Shown here in pieces: positions 40,637-47,891 of a stretch of DNA of 64,000 nucleotides (its first letter is position 1; every line of letters starts with the position of its first letter). Made by a program: the position numbers and the translations under genes. The stretch is from Collinsella sp. GTDB taxonomy: Bacteria > Actinomycetota > Coriobacteriia > Coriobacteriales > Coriobacteriaceae. The notes under the pieces were generated by a model. That model ran no database searches. It was not told where the DNA came from and saw only the letters and a program-made list of their open reading frames with translations. The DNA lies in NCBI GenBank assembly GCA_019414565.1, contig DXLU01000027.1:1-64000 (forward strand). The letters run 5' to 3'.

Positions 40637-41893
40637 CTACTTGTAATACGTCTTGAACAGCTTAAAGTGGCGCAGCTTGGTGTGCCACATGCGCAGCCAG
40701 CGGTTAAAGACAAAGTCGCCCTTCATAAACGAAGGGTCGGCGCCCTTGCCTTCCTTGTCCAGGCGATGCACCTTAGCGCGCAGCTCGGGATCCTTGACGT
40801 ACTTGTCGACGACGCCCATGGGAACGACCATCCACAGCGCCTCGTCCTGCGCCGTCACAAACTCCGGCTCAAACGGGCGGTTGAACACATACTCGTCCAC
40901 CACATACTTGGCAACGTTAAAGCCGCTGTTAGTGACGTAGTAGTTGCTGCGACCTTGGCGCGTGTTGAAATCGAAGAACTTAAACGAGCCGTCGCGTTCG
41001 TCGTACTTAACGTCAAAGTTGGAATAACCCACAAAGTGAAGGTCCTCGAGCAACTTGCGCACGCCGCCCATGAGCTCGTCATTGGGCTCGGTGATGATAC
41101 AGGCGTGGTTGCCGACACCGTGAGGCTGATGCTCCTCGAGCAGCACGTGACCCAGGCACATCATGCGCACCTTGCCGTTGCGGTCGGAATAACTGGTGAG
41201 CACGCGCATGTACTCGTCATTGCCGGGCACGCGATCCTGCAAGATCAGGTCGTCGGTGTAGCCGCTGGCATACGAGTCGCGAATGACCTGTTCCAGCTCG
41301 GCACGGTCGGCAATCTCATAGGCCTTTTTCTGGCCCTCGAACTCGTGCTGCCACCACATGATGCCGTCAGAAGGCTTCAGAATCATCGGGTAAGGAAAAT
41401 CGATCTGGTCGAGCACTTCGGCAGGTGCCTCGCCTTGGGCGTTCAGCATCGCCATGGTGAAGGTAAAGGTATGCGGATAGGGCACGCCATGCTTCTCGCA
41501 CAGCTCGTAGAAGATCTCCTTCTTCTGACACTGCTCAAGCATGCTGTAGGGAGCGTAAGGCGCGACGATGTTATCCGCCAACTCATGGGCATCCTTGGCC
41601 TGAGCCACGAGGGCAACATAGTTATCGCCACAGCCCACAAGAACAATCGTCTTATCGGCATGCGCTTGGGCAATGCCGTTGACGGTCCTGAGCATCACGG
41701 GCATGGTATCGATATCCACGTTGGGCGTGTAGTCGATAATCTGGCTGCGGTACGCGGGACCCGTCTGGTACTTGCCAAAGACCAGGCTCTTGACCTGGTA
41801 CTCCTCGTAGAAGGCGCGCGCCACCGAATAGGCGTTGATGTCGCCACCGAGCAGCACGGGAATAAACTCGCGCTCTGTAAACTGCAATGCCAT
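40637..41893 (-). CDS. ATP-grasp ligase, probable D-aspartate ligase
   Basis: 418-aa ATP-grasp protein resembling D-aspartate ligase (Asl of Enterococcus faecium), which joins D-Asp to the diamino acid of the peptidoglycan precursor. Visible parts are an N-terminal Rossmann-like region (FIPVLLGGDINAYSVARAFY), the ATP-binding strand PYPMILKPSDGIMWW (about 165-180), LILQDRVPGNDEYMRV, and the metal-binding end FKFFDFNTRQGRSNYY. Location next to an aspartate racemase supports the role; the two would supply and attach D-Asp in the cross-bridge. A carboxylate-amine ligase of other specificity remains possible. Confidence 0.82.
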   Translation of the reverse strand: MALQFTEREFIPVLLGGDINAYSVARAFYEEYQVKSLVFGKYQTGPAYRSQIIDYTPNVDIDTMPVMLRTVNGIAQAHADKTIVLVGCGDNYVALVAQAKDAHELADNIVAPYAPYSMLEQCQKKEIFYELCEKHGVPYPHTFTFTMAMLNAQGEAPAEVLDQIDFPYPMILKPSDGIMWWQHEFEGQKKAYEIADRAELEQVIRDSYASGYTDDLILQDRVPGNDEYMRVLTSYSDRNGKVRMMCLGHVLLEEHQPHGVGNHACIITEPNDELMGGVRKLLEDLHFVGYSNFDVKYDERDGSFKFFDFNTRQGRSNYYVTNSGFNVAKYVVDEYVFNRPFEPEFVTAQDEALWMVVPMGVVDKYVKDPELRAKVHRLDKEGKGADPSFMKGDFVFNRWLRMWHTKLRHFKLFKTYYK

Positions 41894-42286
41894 GGAAACT
41901 TCCTATCATGAACTGCCCACACAACGGGCGGTCTTTGCGCAACTGATTTATTCTAGCGTGCCAAACCGCCGGCGCCCAAAGCTCCACCGTATCTATGGCA
42001 ATCAGCGCAATTATCCAGCATGAAATCCGCCCTCGCCGTGATGGGACCCTGTAGTTGCAAAACCCCACATGAGGCGACTTTTGATAAACAAAAACCCTCT
42101 CGACAGGGTTCCGTAACGTTAAAGTTGAACTCTATGGTTTCTCAACAATTCACCATTCCCGCAGGTCAAGGCCAAAGCCTCAAGTTCAACTTGACCCTTT
42201 AGAACCTTTAAGGTTCAAGTTGAGGTCGAAAGCAGTAGTAGAATACCGTTCGAACCATAACCTACGATTGATTGCAGAGGGACTGG
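41894..42286. other. 393-bp intergenic region before the wall hydrolase gene
   Basis: No gene supported. The left part holds the start-side sequence of the divergent ligase. The right part has a small hairpin AACCCT/AGGGTT (42093-42110), the motif GTTGAACTCTATGG (from about 42124) and two perfect 15-bp dyads at 42180-42216. The wall hydrolase promoter probably lies among these. Confidence 0.6.
42180..42216 (+). promoter_or_regulatory. Two tandem 15-bp dyads, probable operators
   Basis: TCAAGTTCAACTTGA (42180-42194) and GAACCTTTAAGGTTC (42202-42216) are each perfect 7-1-7 palindromes. Their centres are 22 bp apart, about two helical turns. TTGACC at 42191-42196 could be a -35 box. The CAAGTT/AACTTG arms recall MerR-family sites. 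Related sequence occurs at 113-138. Confidence 0.5.
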
Positions 42287-43420
42287 ATGCAGCATTCGAA
42301 TCATCGCGCCGCAGCGCTCATTGCGTCGAAGCCGGCTCGTATCATCACGAGCGCCGCGCTCGCCGTTGCGCTGACGGCCACGCCGATGCTCTCCCCCGTT
42401 GCGGCGTATGCCGCCTCGCAGGCAACGCAGGACCAGCTTTCCGCAGCCCAGCAGAAGATCGAAGCCGCCACGAGCGCCTACAACGACGCCCGCACCAAAC
42501 TCGATGACCTGCAAAAGCAGATTGACTCCAATGAGGCAAGCATCGAGGAAATCGAGGCTAAGCTTCCCGAGCAGCAGGCCAAAGCAAGCTCCGCCATGCG
42601 CGATCTGTACAAGTATCAGAAGGGCACCAACCCCATCGTGAGCTTCCTGGTCAACGCGCAGAGCCTGGGTGAGTTCATCACGACCTGCAAATACACCAAC
42701 CAGATCACGAGCTCGAGCGTCGACGAGATCGAACAGCTTAATAACATGCAAACCGAACTCGAGCAGAACAAGGCTGAGCTCCAGCAGGCCAAGTCTCAGC
42801 TTGAGGCAGAGCAGAAAAACGCCGAGGATGCGTTGGCTCAGGCCCAGCAGCTCCGCAGCGAGGCACAGGCAAAAGCCGAGCAGGAAAATGCCGCCGAGCT
42901 TGCCAAGCTTGAGGCCGATAAGGCCGCTGCCGCCGAGAAGATCTCGGGCGAGGGCGTAAGCGGCAGCAATTCCAGCAGCCAGGCCACCAACACCAACACC
43001 ACCATCGACACCACGGTGAACAACGCCAATACCGGTAGCTCCGATTACGATTCGTTCATTAATGAGTGGACGAGCCGCATCGACAATTATCTCGCCGGCT
43101 CCCCCATGGCAGGCCAGGGCTATAACTTTGCCGTCGCCGCTTGGAATACCGGTGTCGACCCCCGTTGGTCCCCCGCCATCGCCTGCATCGAGAGCACCAA
43201 GGGTGCTTATTGCGCCAATTCTTACAACGCCTGGGGCTGGAGTGCCCGTGGCGGCGGTTGGCGCAGCTTTGGCAGCTGGAGCGAGGGCATCTCCGCTCAC
43301 GTTGCCTATCTGGGCGCCAACTACGGCTCCACCCTTACCCCGGCAGCGGCCAAAAAGTACTGCCCGCCCACGTGGCAGGACTGGTACAACAAAGTCGCCG
43401 CTCAGATGAACCGCATCTAA
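42287..43420 (+). CDS. Secreted coiled-coil cell-wall hydrolase
   Basis: 377-aa exported protein. A long signal peptide (about residues 1-45, with ALAVALTATPMLSPVAAYA) is followed by a PcsB/CwlO-like coiled coil (about 46-220, heptad-rich QLSAAQQKIEAATSAY onward), a Ser/Thr/Asn linker (about 225-250) and a C-terminal lysozyme-like domain (about 255-377) with DPRWSPAIACIESTKGAYC and YNAWGWSARGG. The Glu in ACIEST fits the catalytic acid of lytic glycosidases. It probably cleaves peptidoglycan during growth or division. ATG 42287 has AGAGGG upstream; a TTG five codons earlier is an alternative. Confidence 0.82.
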   Translation: MQHSNHRAAALIASKPARIITSAALAVALTATPMLSPVAAYAASQATQDQLSAAQQKIEAATSAYNDARTKLDDLQKQIDSNEASIEEIEAKLPEQQAKASSAMRDLYKYQKGTNPIVSFLVNAQSLGEFITTCKYTNQITSSSVDEIEQLNNMQTELEQNKAELQQAKSQLEAEQKNAEDALAQAQQLRSEAQAKAEQENAAELAKLEADKAAAAEKISGEGVSGSNSSSQATNTNTTIDTTVNNANTGSSDYDSFINEWTSRIDNYLAGSPMAGQGYNFAVAAWNTGVDPRWSPAIACIESTKGAYCANSYNAWGWSARGGGWRSFGSWSEGISAHVAYLGANYGSTLTPAAAKKYCPPTWQDWYNKVAAQMNRI

Positions 43421-43430
43421 GCGCAACTGC

Positions 43431-43459
43431 AAAGGGCCCCAATGGGGCCCTTTTCTTTT
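43431..43459 (+). terminator. Terminator after the wall hydrolase
   Basis: AAAGGGCCCC and GGGGCCC around AAT, followed by TTTTCTTTT; the T-run overlaps the stop of the convergent kinase gene. Confidence 0.85.
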
Positions 43460-44840
43460 AGGTAGCGGAGGTATCGACGACGCCGGTCGCATTGGCAATC
43501 GCGACTATGACGATCATGCATAGGAGCAGCACACCCAATGCCTTGAGCCAGAGTTTCGCGAGTTTCTTGCCGCGATGGCTGTCGAGCAGTGCGAATCGCC
43601 GACGAAGACGGCGCTTATCGAGCAGCGCAAAATGCATAAGCACCATAAGGCCATCGACAAAGAAAAAATACTCGATTATGAGAAGCCACGTCGGGTAGCT
43701 TTGGTTTGCTCCCGTGGGGTGAAAGACGGCAAAGTGACTTCCGGCAAAGAACACAAGTAGCGAGAAGCAGACGAGCGCATTCCAAATGCGCCCCAGAGAC
43801 TCCGGAACGCGAGAGAGCAGACCGCATGCAGCGGAGGCGGCAGGCCTAGGAAGCCCTGCGGGGTTCTGGAGCCCTTGGAGCGTCAACACCGTCTCCGAGG
43901 CCGGAGTACGGACAGGCGCAGGTGTAGGAGGCCGCACGGGGCGGCTCAGATCGTATGCCGAGCGCGTCGCCCGTCCCAACGCTTCCGCACTCGCAAAACG
44001 CTTGGCCGGGTCGAGCGCCATCGACATGCAGACGGCATCGGCAAGTGGAGTGGGAATGCCACGCGCCTCGCATTGCTCGCGCATGTCGAGCCCTGGTTTA
44101 GGGTCGACTCCCGTCAAGCAGAAGAACAACAGGGCGCCAAGTGCGTAGACGTCGCTGCGCACACTCGTCTGCCCAAACCCATACTGCTCGGGCGGCGCAT
44201 AGGGTCGCGTGCCAAACTTGACGGTGTCGGCATCGGCGCCATCGCGCCATACGCGCGCGATCCCCAAGTCGATAATCACCAGCGACGAAAACGTCAGGCC
44301 CTCATCGAGCGTACAGTTCGCACCCGTCACGATGATATTCGACGGTTTGAGGTCGCGATGGATCACCGGCGCCGACGTCTCCCCCGCCATTGCAAAACCG
44401 GCGTGGAGCTCGCCCACGGCATCGCATAGGGCAGGATACAATTCACGCGCATAATCGGGGGTGGCTCCCAGACGGTCCACCAGCACCCCGAGCGTCTCCC
44501 CTTCGATGTATTCCATAACCACGTTGAGCTCGTCGCCCACACGACGACAATCGACGATTCTGGGCAGGTGCTCAAAACGCCTGCCTGCCCGCTGAGCGGC
44601 AAACAGACGCTCGTATGCCCCGCCGATTTGAGCCGAGGCATCGATGCGTTTACGGACAAAGGGGCCGAGCGAACCACCACCGGTTCCTTCAAAGTACACG
44701 AGCTCGGTTGTTTCAACGGACGAGCGCTTAAGTACACGCTCCACGCGATAGCTGTCGTCGCGATCGAGCGACGCCAGATGTTCGGCAAGCGCTGCGGTCA
44801 GCTCGTCATCGGAATATGTTGTGATCTGAGTATCCATAGC
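43458..44840 (-). CDS. Membrane-associated serine/threonine protein kinase
   Basis: 460-aa eukaryotic-type kinase. The N-terminal kinase domain (about 15-275) shows YFEGTGGGSLGPFVRKRID (glycine-rich loop and Lys), the catalytic loop HRDLKPSNI, IDLGIARV in place of DFG, and APPEQYGFG. The C-terminal third has two hydrophobic spans (LVCFSLLVFFAGSHFAV and LLIIEYFFFVDGLMVLMHF) and a third near the end, tying it to the membrane. No PASTA repeats, so it is not a PknB-type wall sensor. The start at 44840 is uncertain; GGAGG lies close to it and other ATGs are a few codons upstream. Confidence 0.87.
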   Translation of the reverse strand, partial: AMDTQITTYSDDELTAALAEHLASLDRDDSYRVERVLKRSSVETTELVYFEGTGGGSLGPFVRKRIDASAQIGGAYERLFAAQRAGRRFEHLPRIVDCRRVGDELNVVMEYIEGETLGVLVDRLGATPDYARELYPALCDAVGELHAGFAMAGETSAPVIHRDLKPSNIIVTGANCTLDEGLTFSSLVIIDLGIARVWRDGADADTVKFGTRPYAPPEQYGFGQTSVRSDVYALGALLFFCLTGVDPKPGLDMREQCEARGIPTPLADAVCMSMALDPAKRFASAEALGRATRSAYDLSRPVRPPTPAPVRTPASETVLTLQGLQNPAGLPRPAASAACGLLSRVPESLGRIWNALVCFSLLVFFAGSHFAVFHPTGANQSYPTWLLIIEYFFFVDGLMVLMHFALLDKRRLRRRFALLDSHRGKKLAKLWLKALGVLLLCMIVIVAIANATGVVDTSAT

Positions 44841-44935
44841 CTCCATCATAGCGCAGGGCGCAGACACCCCATGGCATCCGCGCCCCGTTCGTTTGCATCG
44901 TTGTTCGGCAGCTCCGCCGGCTCAGATATCAGCCG

Positions 44936-45358
44936 CTAACTCACCGTCTCCTCGCCAAAGCGATACAGCTCCTCGTTGACCTTTTGGAGGCTGCACCCGC
45001 GATCGATGCAAAAGATGATAATCGCATCACGGCGATCCTTGCAGTTAAGGACGCTTACCCCGGCAGCCGTCAGTGCACGGTTGGTCTCTTTGAGCGTCAG
45101 CGCCATCGCAAAGGCAATCTGCAGCACCTTATTGCGACTCGGATTGCGCGAACCAGTAAAGATCTGATAGCCAAAGGTCTCGTTGAGGTCGGCCATACGC
45201 ACCACGCGCGAACGCTCCAAGCCCTTTTCCTGCAGCAGCTGCTTCAGGTAGTCCGAAAGCGACGGGGCGGCAAAGTCGTGCTCCCTGATATAGCCATCGA
45301 TGTTCGGCGCATCGAGAAGCTCATTGAGCAACTCCTCGGTCAGCTTTTTATCGGGCAT
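44936..45358 (-). CDS. Small helix-turn-helix protein beside the kinase
   Basis: 140-aa protein with a helix-turn-helix-like centre (SLSDYLKQLLQEKGLERSRVVRMADL and GYQIFTGSRNPSRNKVLQIAFAM, about residues 33-85) resembling XRE-type domains, followed by TNRALTAAGVSVLNCKDRRDAII. It lies 95 bp upstream of the kinase gene on the same strand, and such small DNA-binding-like proteins with a nearby Ser/Thr kinase are a recurrent pair in Actinobacteria and Firmicutes. Possibly a kinase substrate or regulator. Not recognised as a named family. Confidence 0.65.
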   Translation of the reverse strand: MPDKKLTEELLNELLDAPNIDGYIREHDFAAPSLSDYLKQLLQEKGLERSRVVRMADLNETFGYQIFTGSRNPSRNKVLQIAFAMALTLKETNRALTAAGVSVLNCKDRRDAIIIFCIDRGCSLQKVNEELYRFGEETVS

Positions 45359-45390
45359 ACGACTTCACCTCCCCCAGTGCATGCAACATG

Positions 45391-45834
45391 CTAGAAACCG
45401 CTTACGTCCGAACGCTCCCAGCTAGCAACCTGGTCGGGAGACACCGTACCCAGCGCCTCGAACTTCCAGGAGCCGCCCGCCTTCAGATGATTGGTGTTTG
45501 CAAGAGCCGTTCCAACCTGGTTGCCATCGGCATCATACAGAACATACTCAATCTGAATGTAGCTCTTTTCCTTGTCCGTGTTATTGGTCAGCGTGCCCGT
45601 GATCTTATAGGCAAACTGATTGGAGGTGTCTTCAGCCTCGTCAGCAATGGTATACGGTTCTTGCGGTTCTTTTTGCTCCTCAGCCTGCTGTGTCGTCTCG
45701 GCAGGTTTTGCCGAATCGCTCGCAGACGAATCGGTTGAATTGCCACCCATAGAGCCCACGGCACCGACGATAACCAGCACCACGATGACGCCTAGGACAA
45801 TCTTGCCGATCGGCTTCTTTCCCTCTTTTGCCAT
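45391..45834 (-). CDS. FxLYD-domain membrane protein
   Basis: 147-aa protein. A basic N-terminus is followed by a transmembrane segment (residues about 11-29, KIVLGVIVVLVIVGAVG), a Ser/Thr/Glu-rich linker (about 30-65) and a C-terminal immunoglobulin-like FxLYD domain (about 66-147) with FAYKITGTLTNNTDKEKSY and VLYDADGNQVGTAL. Such domains face outside the cell and have no known enzymatic role. GGAAGGA lies before the ATG but is inside the 3' arm of a 13-bp hairpin (45841-45892), so translation may be regulated. Confidence 0.78.
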   Translation of the reverse strand: MAKEGKKPIGKIVLGVIVVLVIVGAVGSMGGNSTDSSASDSAKPAETTQQAEEQKEPQEPYTIADEAEDTSNQFAYKITGTLTNNTDKEKSYIQIEYVLYDADGNQVGTALANTNHLKAGGSWKFEALGTVSPDQVASWERSDVSGF

Positions 45835-45840
45835 TATTCA

Positions 45841-45892
45841 TCCTTCCTACGATCCGGCTACCGTGCCGGCACACAGCACATCGTAGGAAGGA
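45841..45892 (-). promoter_or_regulatory. Hairpin sequestering the FxLYD gene ribosome binding site
   Basis: Perfect 13-bp arms (45841-45853 and 45880-45892) enclose 26 bases with an inner GCCGGC/GCCGG stem. On the minus-strand transcript the second arm is ATCGTAGGAAGGA and contains the Shine-Dalgarno sequence, seven bases ahead of the start at 45834. Folding would block translation initiation. Confidence 0.65.
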
Positions 45893-45998
45893 TTGAATTT
45901 GAATTCATTAGCTGAGAGCTAAGGTTGCGGTAAACGGCCAATGCAGTTATCCAAACGCCAAGCAAACGCACTTTGCGCGACCGTCTGCTGGCAGTGCA

Positions 45999-46322
45999 TC
46001 AACCCACCGTGACGGATTCCCCGGTAAAGGCACTGATCATCAACAGGACAAAGAACACCAGGTAGCTGACACTCAGCGGGTACGCAGTGATCAGGAATAC
46101 GACCCAGCCGACATTGGTTTTACCGTCGGCACGGCGTTGCCCGCGATTGCGGCAGAGCCAAATCGTCACGCCGATGGCAGTGATAAACAGTACGAGTGCC
46201 GCCGCAGCCAGCCCAGCAAGCACAAACATCACGCCAATGCTCACAGCAATGACCGGAAGTAGCAGCAAACCACACCCGCATCCACCCGGACTATATACGG
46301 CAGATTGCCGACGTCGCCTCAT
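45999..46322 (-). CDS. Small membrane protein, unknown
   Basis: 107-aa protein with three likely membrane segments: LLLLPVIAVSIGVMFVLAG, AALVLFITAIGVTIWLC and VVFLITAYPLSVSYLVFFVLL, a basic loop RNRGQRRADGK between the second and third. Cys pair GCGCG near the N-terminus. Start at 46322 is placed by GGAG five bases upstream, and it lies three bases after the amidohydrolase stop at 46325, suggesting cotranscription. No family recognised. Confidence 0.65.
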   Translation of the reverse strand: MRRRRQSAVYSPGGCGCGLLLLPVIAVSIGVMFVLAGLAAAALVLFITAIGVTIWLCRNRGQRRADGKTNVGWVVFLITAYPLSVSYLVFFVLLMISAFTGESVTVG

Positions 46323-46324
46323 CG

Positions 46325-47512
46325 TCACTCCATCACGAGCAATCGTTTGTAGACATCGAGGCCCTTGAGTAGGATTTCCTCGTCAAAGAGCATGGTGTCG
46401 GTGTGCAGGGCGCTTGTGGCATAGGCTGGGCAGCCATCAGCGTCGATCGGGTTTTCTTGTCCCTCTGGCACGCCCGTGCCCAGCAAGAAAAACACGCCCG
46501 GCAGATGGCGCTGATAGAACGCGAAATCCTCGGCGATTAGCAGCGGCTCGTCCACAAGTTGCAGCTCGGACAAGGCAGGCGCAATGTGGGCGAACAGCTC
46601 GGGGTCGTTATCGACCGGCGGATAGCCCTCGGCAAAGTCGAGATCGTACGTACAGCCTGTTGCGGCGCAGGCCTCGTCCAACACGCGGCGCACGCCCTCG
46701 CGCGCACGGTCGAACATACCGTCCGTAAACACGCGCAAGCTGCCCGCGACATGGGCCTCCCCCGCCACCGCGTTGCAAACCGTACCGGCCTGCAGCAGGC
46801 CGAACTTGCCAATGCAGGGCTCGTCGGCACCCAATTCGTCCATGAGCTCACGCTCGGAAACCAAGAACTTGGCCGCTGCCAGCGCGGCATCATGCGATTC
46901 CTCGACTGGAACGCCGTAGGTCTTGGCGATATGGATGCTCGTGCCATGGATATGAATGTGCGTCTCGCTTGAGCGCGCCAGCAGCGGACCGGAACAGCTC
47001 GCCAACGTGCCGGCGGGCAAATCGGGCCATACGTGGAAGCCAAAGATGCGATCCGCCCCGTAGCGCTCGAATACGCCGCTCTCACACACCGTCTTGGCGC
47101 CACCGGTCGTTTCCTCGGCCGGCTGAAACACAAAGAGCACGTTGCGCTTGATGGCGCCCGGCTGCTCACGAATCGTTCGGTCGACAAAAGTCGCCGCCGC
47201 GAGCGCCATGGCCATGTGACCGTCGTGACCGCACGCATGCATCCTACCGGGATGCGCCGAGGCAAAGGCCGCGCCCGTTGCCTCCGCGATGGGCAGGGCG
47301 TCCATTTCGGCGCGAATCGCCGTGGCATGCGCGGCGCCCGTGCCGGCATCGAAGAAAGCGCAGACGCAGCTGCGACACGGATGGGTCACCTCGCAGGCGA
47401 GCGGCGCCAACACGCCCTCGATATAGGTGATAGTCTGCGGAAGATCGAAGTCGAGCTCCGGAATGCGGTGCAGGTCGCGACGATAACGACGGAGTTCTTG
47501 GAGCTCGGTCAT
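46325..47512 (-). CDS. M20 family amidohydrolase
   Basis: 395-aa M20 metallopeptidase/amidohydrolase (HipO/AbgB-like), hydrolysing N-acyl or amidated amino acids. Visible motifs: RRDLHRIPELDFDLPQT (N-terminal), IRAEMDALPIAEATGAAF with a metal-binding Asp, MHACGHDGHMAMAL (Cys-Gly-His-Asp zinc ligands), FVFQPAEETTGGAKTV and a C-terminal ADGCPAYATSALHTD. Start at 47512 has AAAGGA nine bases upstream; the longer open frame toward 47788 has no start signal. Substrate unknown; N-acetyl-diaminopimelate deacetylase is possible since the dap genes begin just across the riboswitch, but this is speculative. Confidence 0.88.
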   Translation of the reverse strand: MTELQELRRYRRDLHRIPELDFDLPQTITYIEGVLAPLACEVTHPCRSCVCAFFDAGTGAAHATAIRAEMDALPIAEATGAAFASAHPGRMHACGHDGHMAMALAAATFVDRTIREQPGAIKRNVLFVFQPAEETTGGAKTVCESGVFERYGADRIFGFHVWPDLPAGTLASCSGPLLARSSETHIHIHGTSIHIAKTYGVPVEESHDAALAAAKFLVSERELMDELGADEPCIGKFGLLQAGTVCNAVAGEAHVAGSLRVFTDGMFDRAREGVRRVLDEACAATGCTYDLDFAEGYPPVDNDPELFAHIAPALSELQLVDEPLLIAEDFAFYQRHLPGVFFLLGTGVPEGQENPIDADGCPAYATSALHTDTMLFDEEILLKGLDVYKRLLVME

Positions 47513-47663
47513 AGAGGTTCCTTTCATGGGTGCGCGTCGGTTGCCATCTATTGTGCCGCAAGATTGCCACACCCTTATTTCCAGCATATCCTTGCATTTT
47601 TTAAACGTTATATACGAATACTCTTGTTTGGTAAAGTGCAACGTGGTAGGGTCGTTACCACTT

Positions 47664-47820
47664 GATAGAGGCGCGGGCACGAAGAACCGCGGGCGAGCCG
47701 GCAGGCTTTGACCCCGTGGGGAGGCGAAACCCGCCGAACTGGGCTTTTCGGGCACGAACAACCTGGTGGGCCTGTGGGAAACACCCACAGGACTGTCTGC
47801 AGCAATGCGGGAGCGCTATC
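47664..47820 (+). promoter_or_regulatory. Lysine riboswitch (L-box)
   Basis: Matches the lysine aptamer by conserved segments in order: GATAGAGGCGCGG at the 5' end, GGGGAGGCGAAACCCGCCGAACTGGGC in the middle (written here as GGGGAGGCGAAA then CCGCCGAACTGG), GGACTGTCTGCAG toward the end, and closing GCGCTATC. P1 pairs GATAG with CTATC. The downstream segment GTCTGGATAGCG (47869-47880) can pair with the 3' P1 strand CGCTATCCGGAC, giving a switch just before the lysA ATG. No T-run is seen, so control is probably translational. High lysine should turn the lysA-dapA-dapB-dapH unit off. Confidence 0.88.
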
Positions 47821-47891
47821 CGGACATTGGGTCCACGCTATGCGGATTCGATGCGCAGGTAGCGCCGTCTGGATAGCGAGGTTTACGGGAC

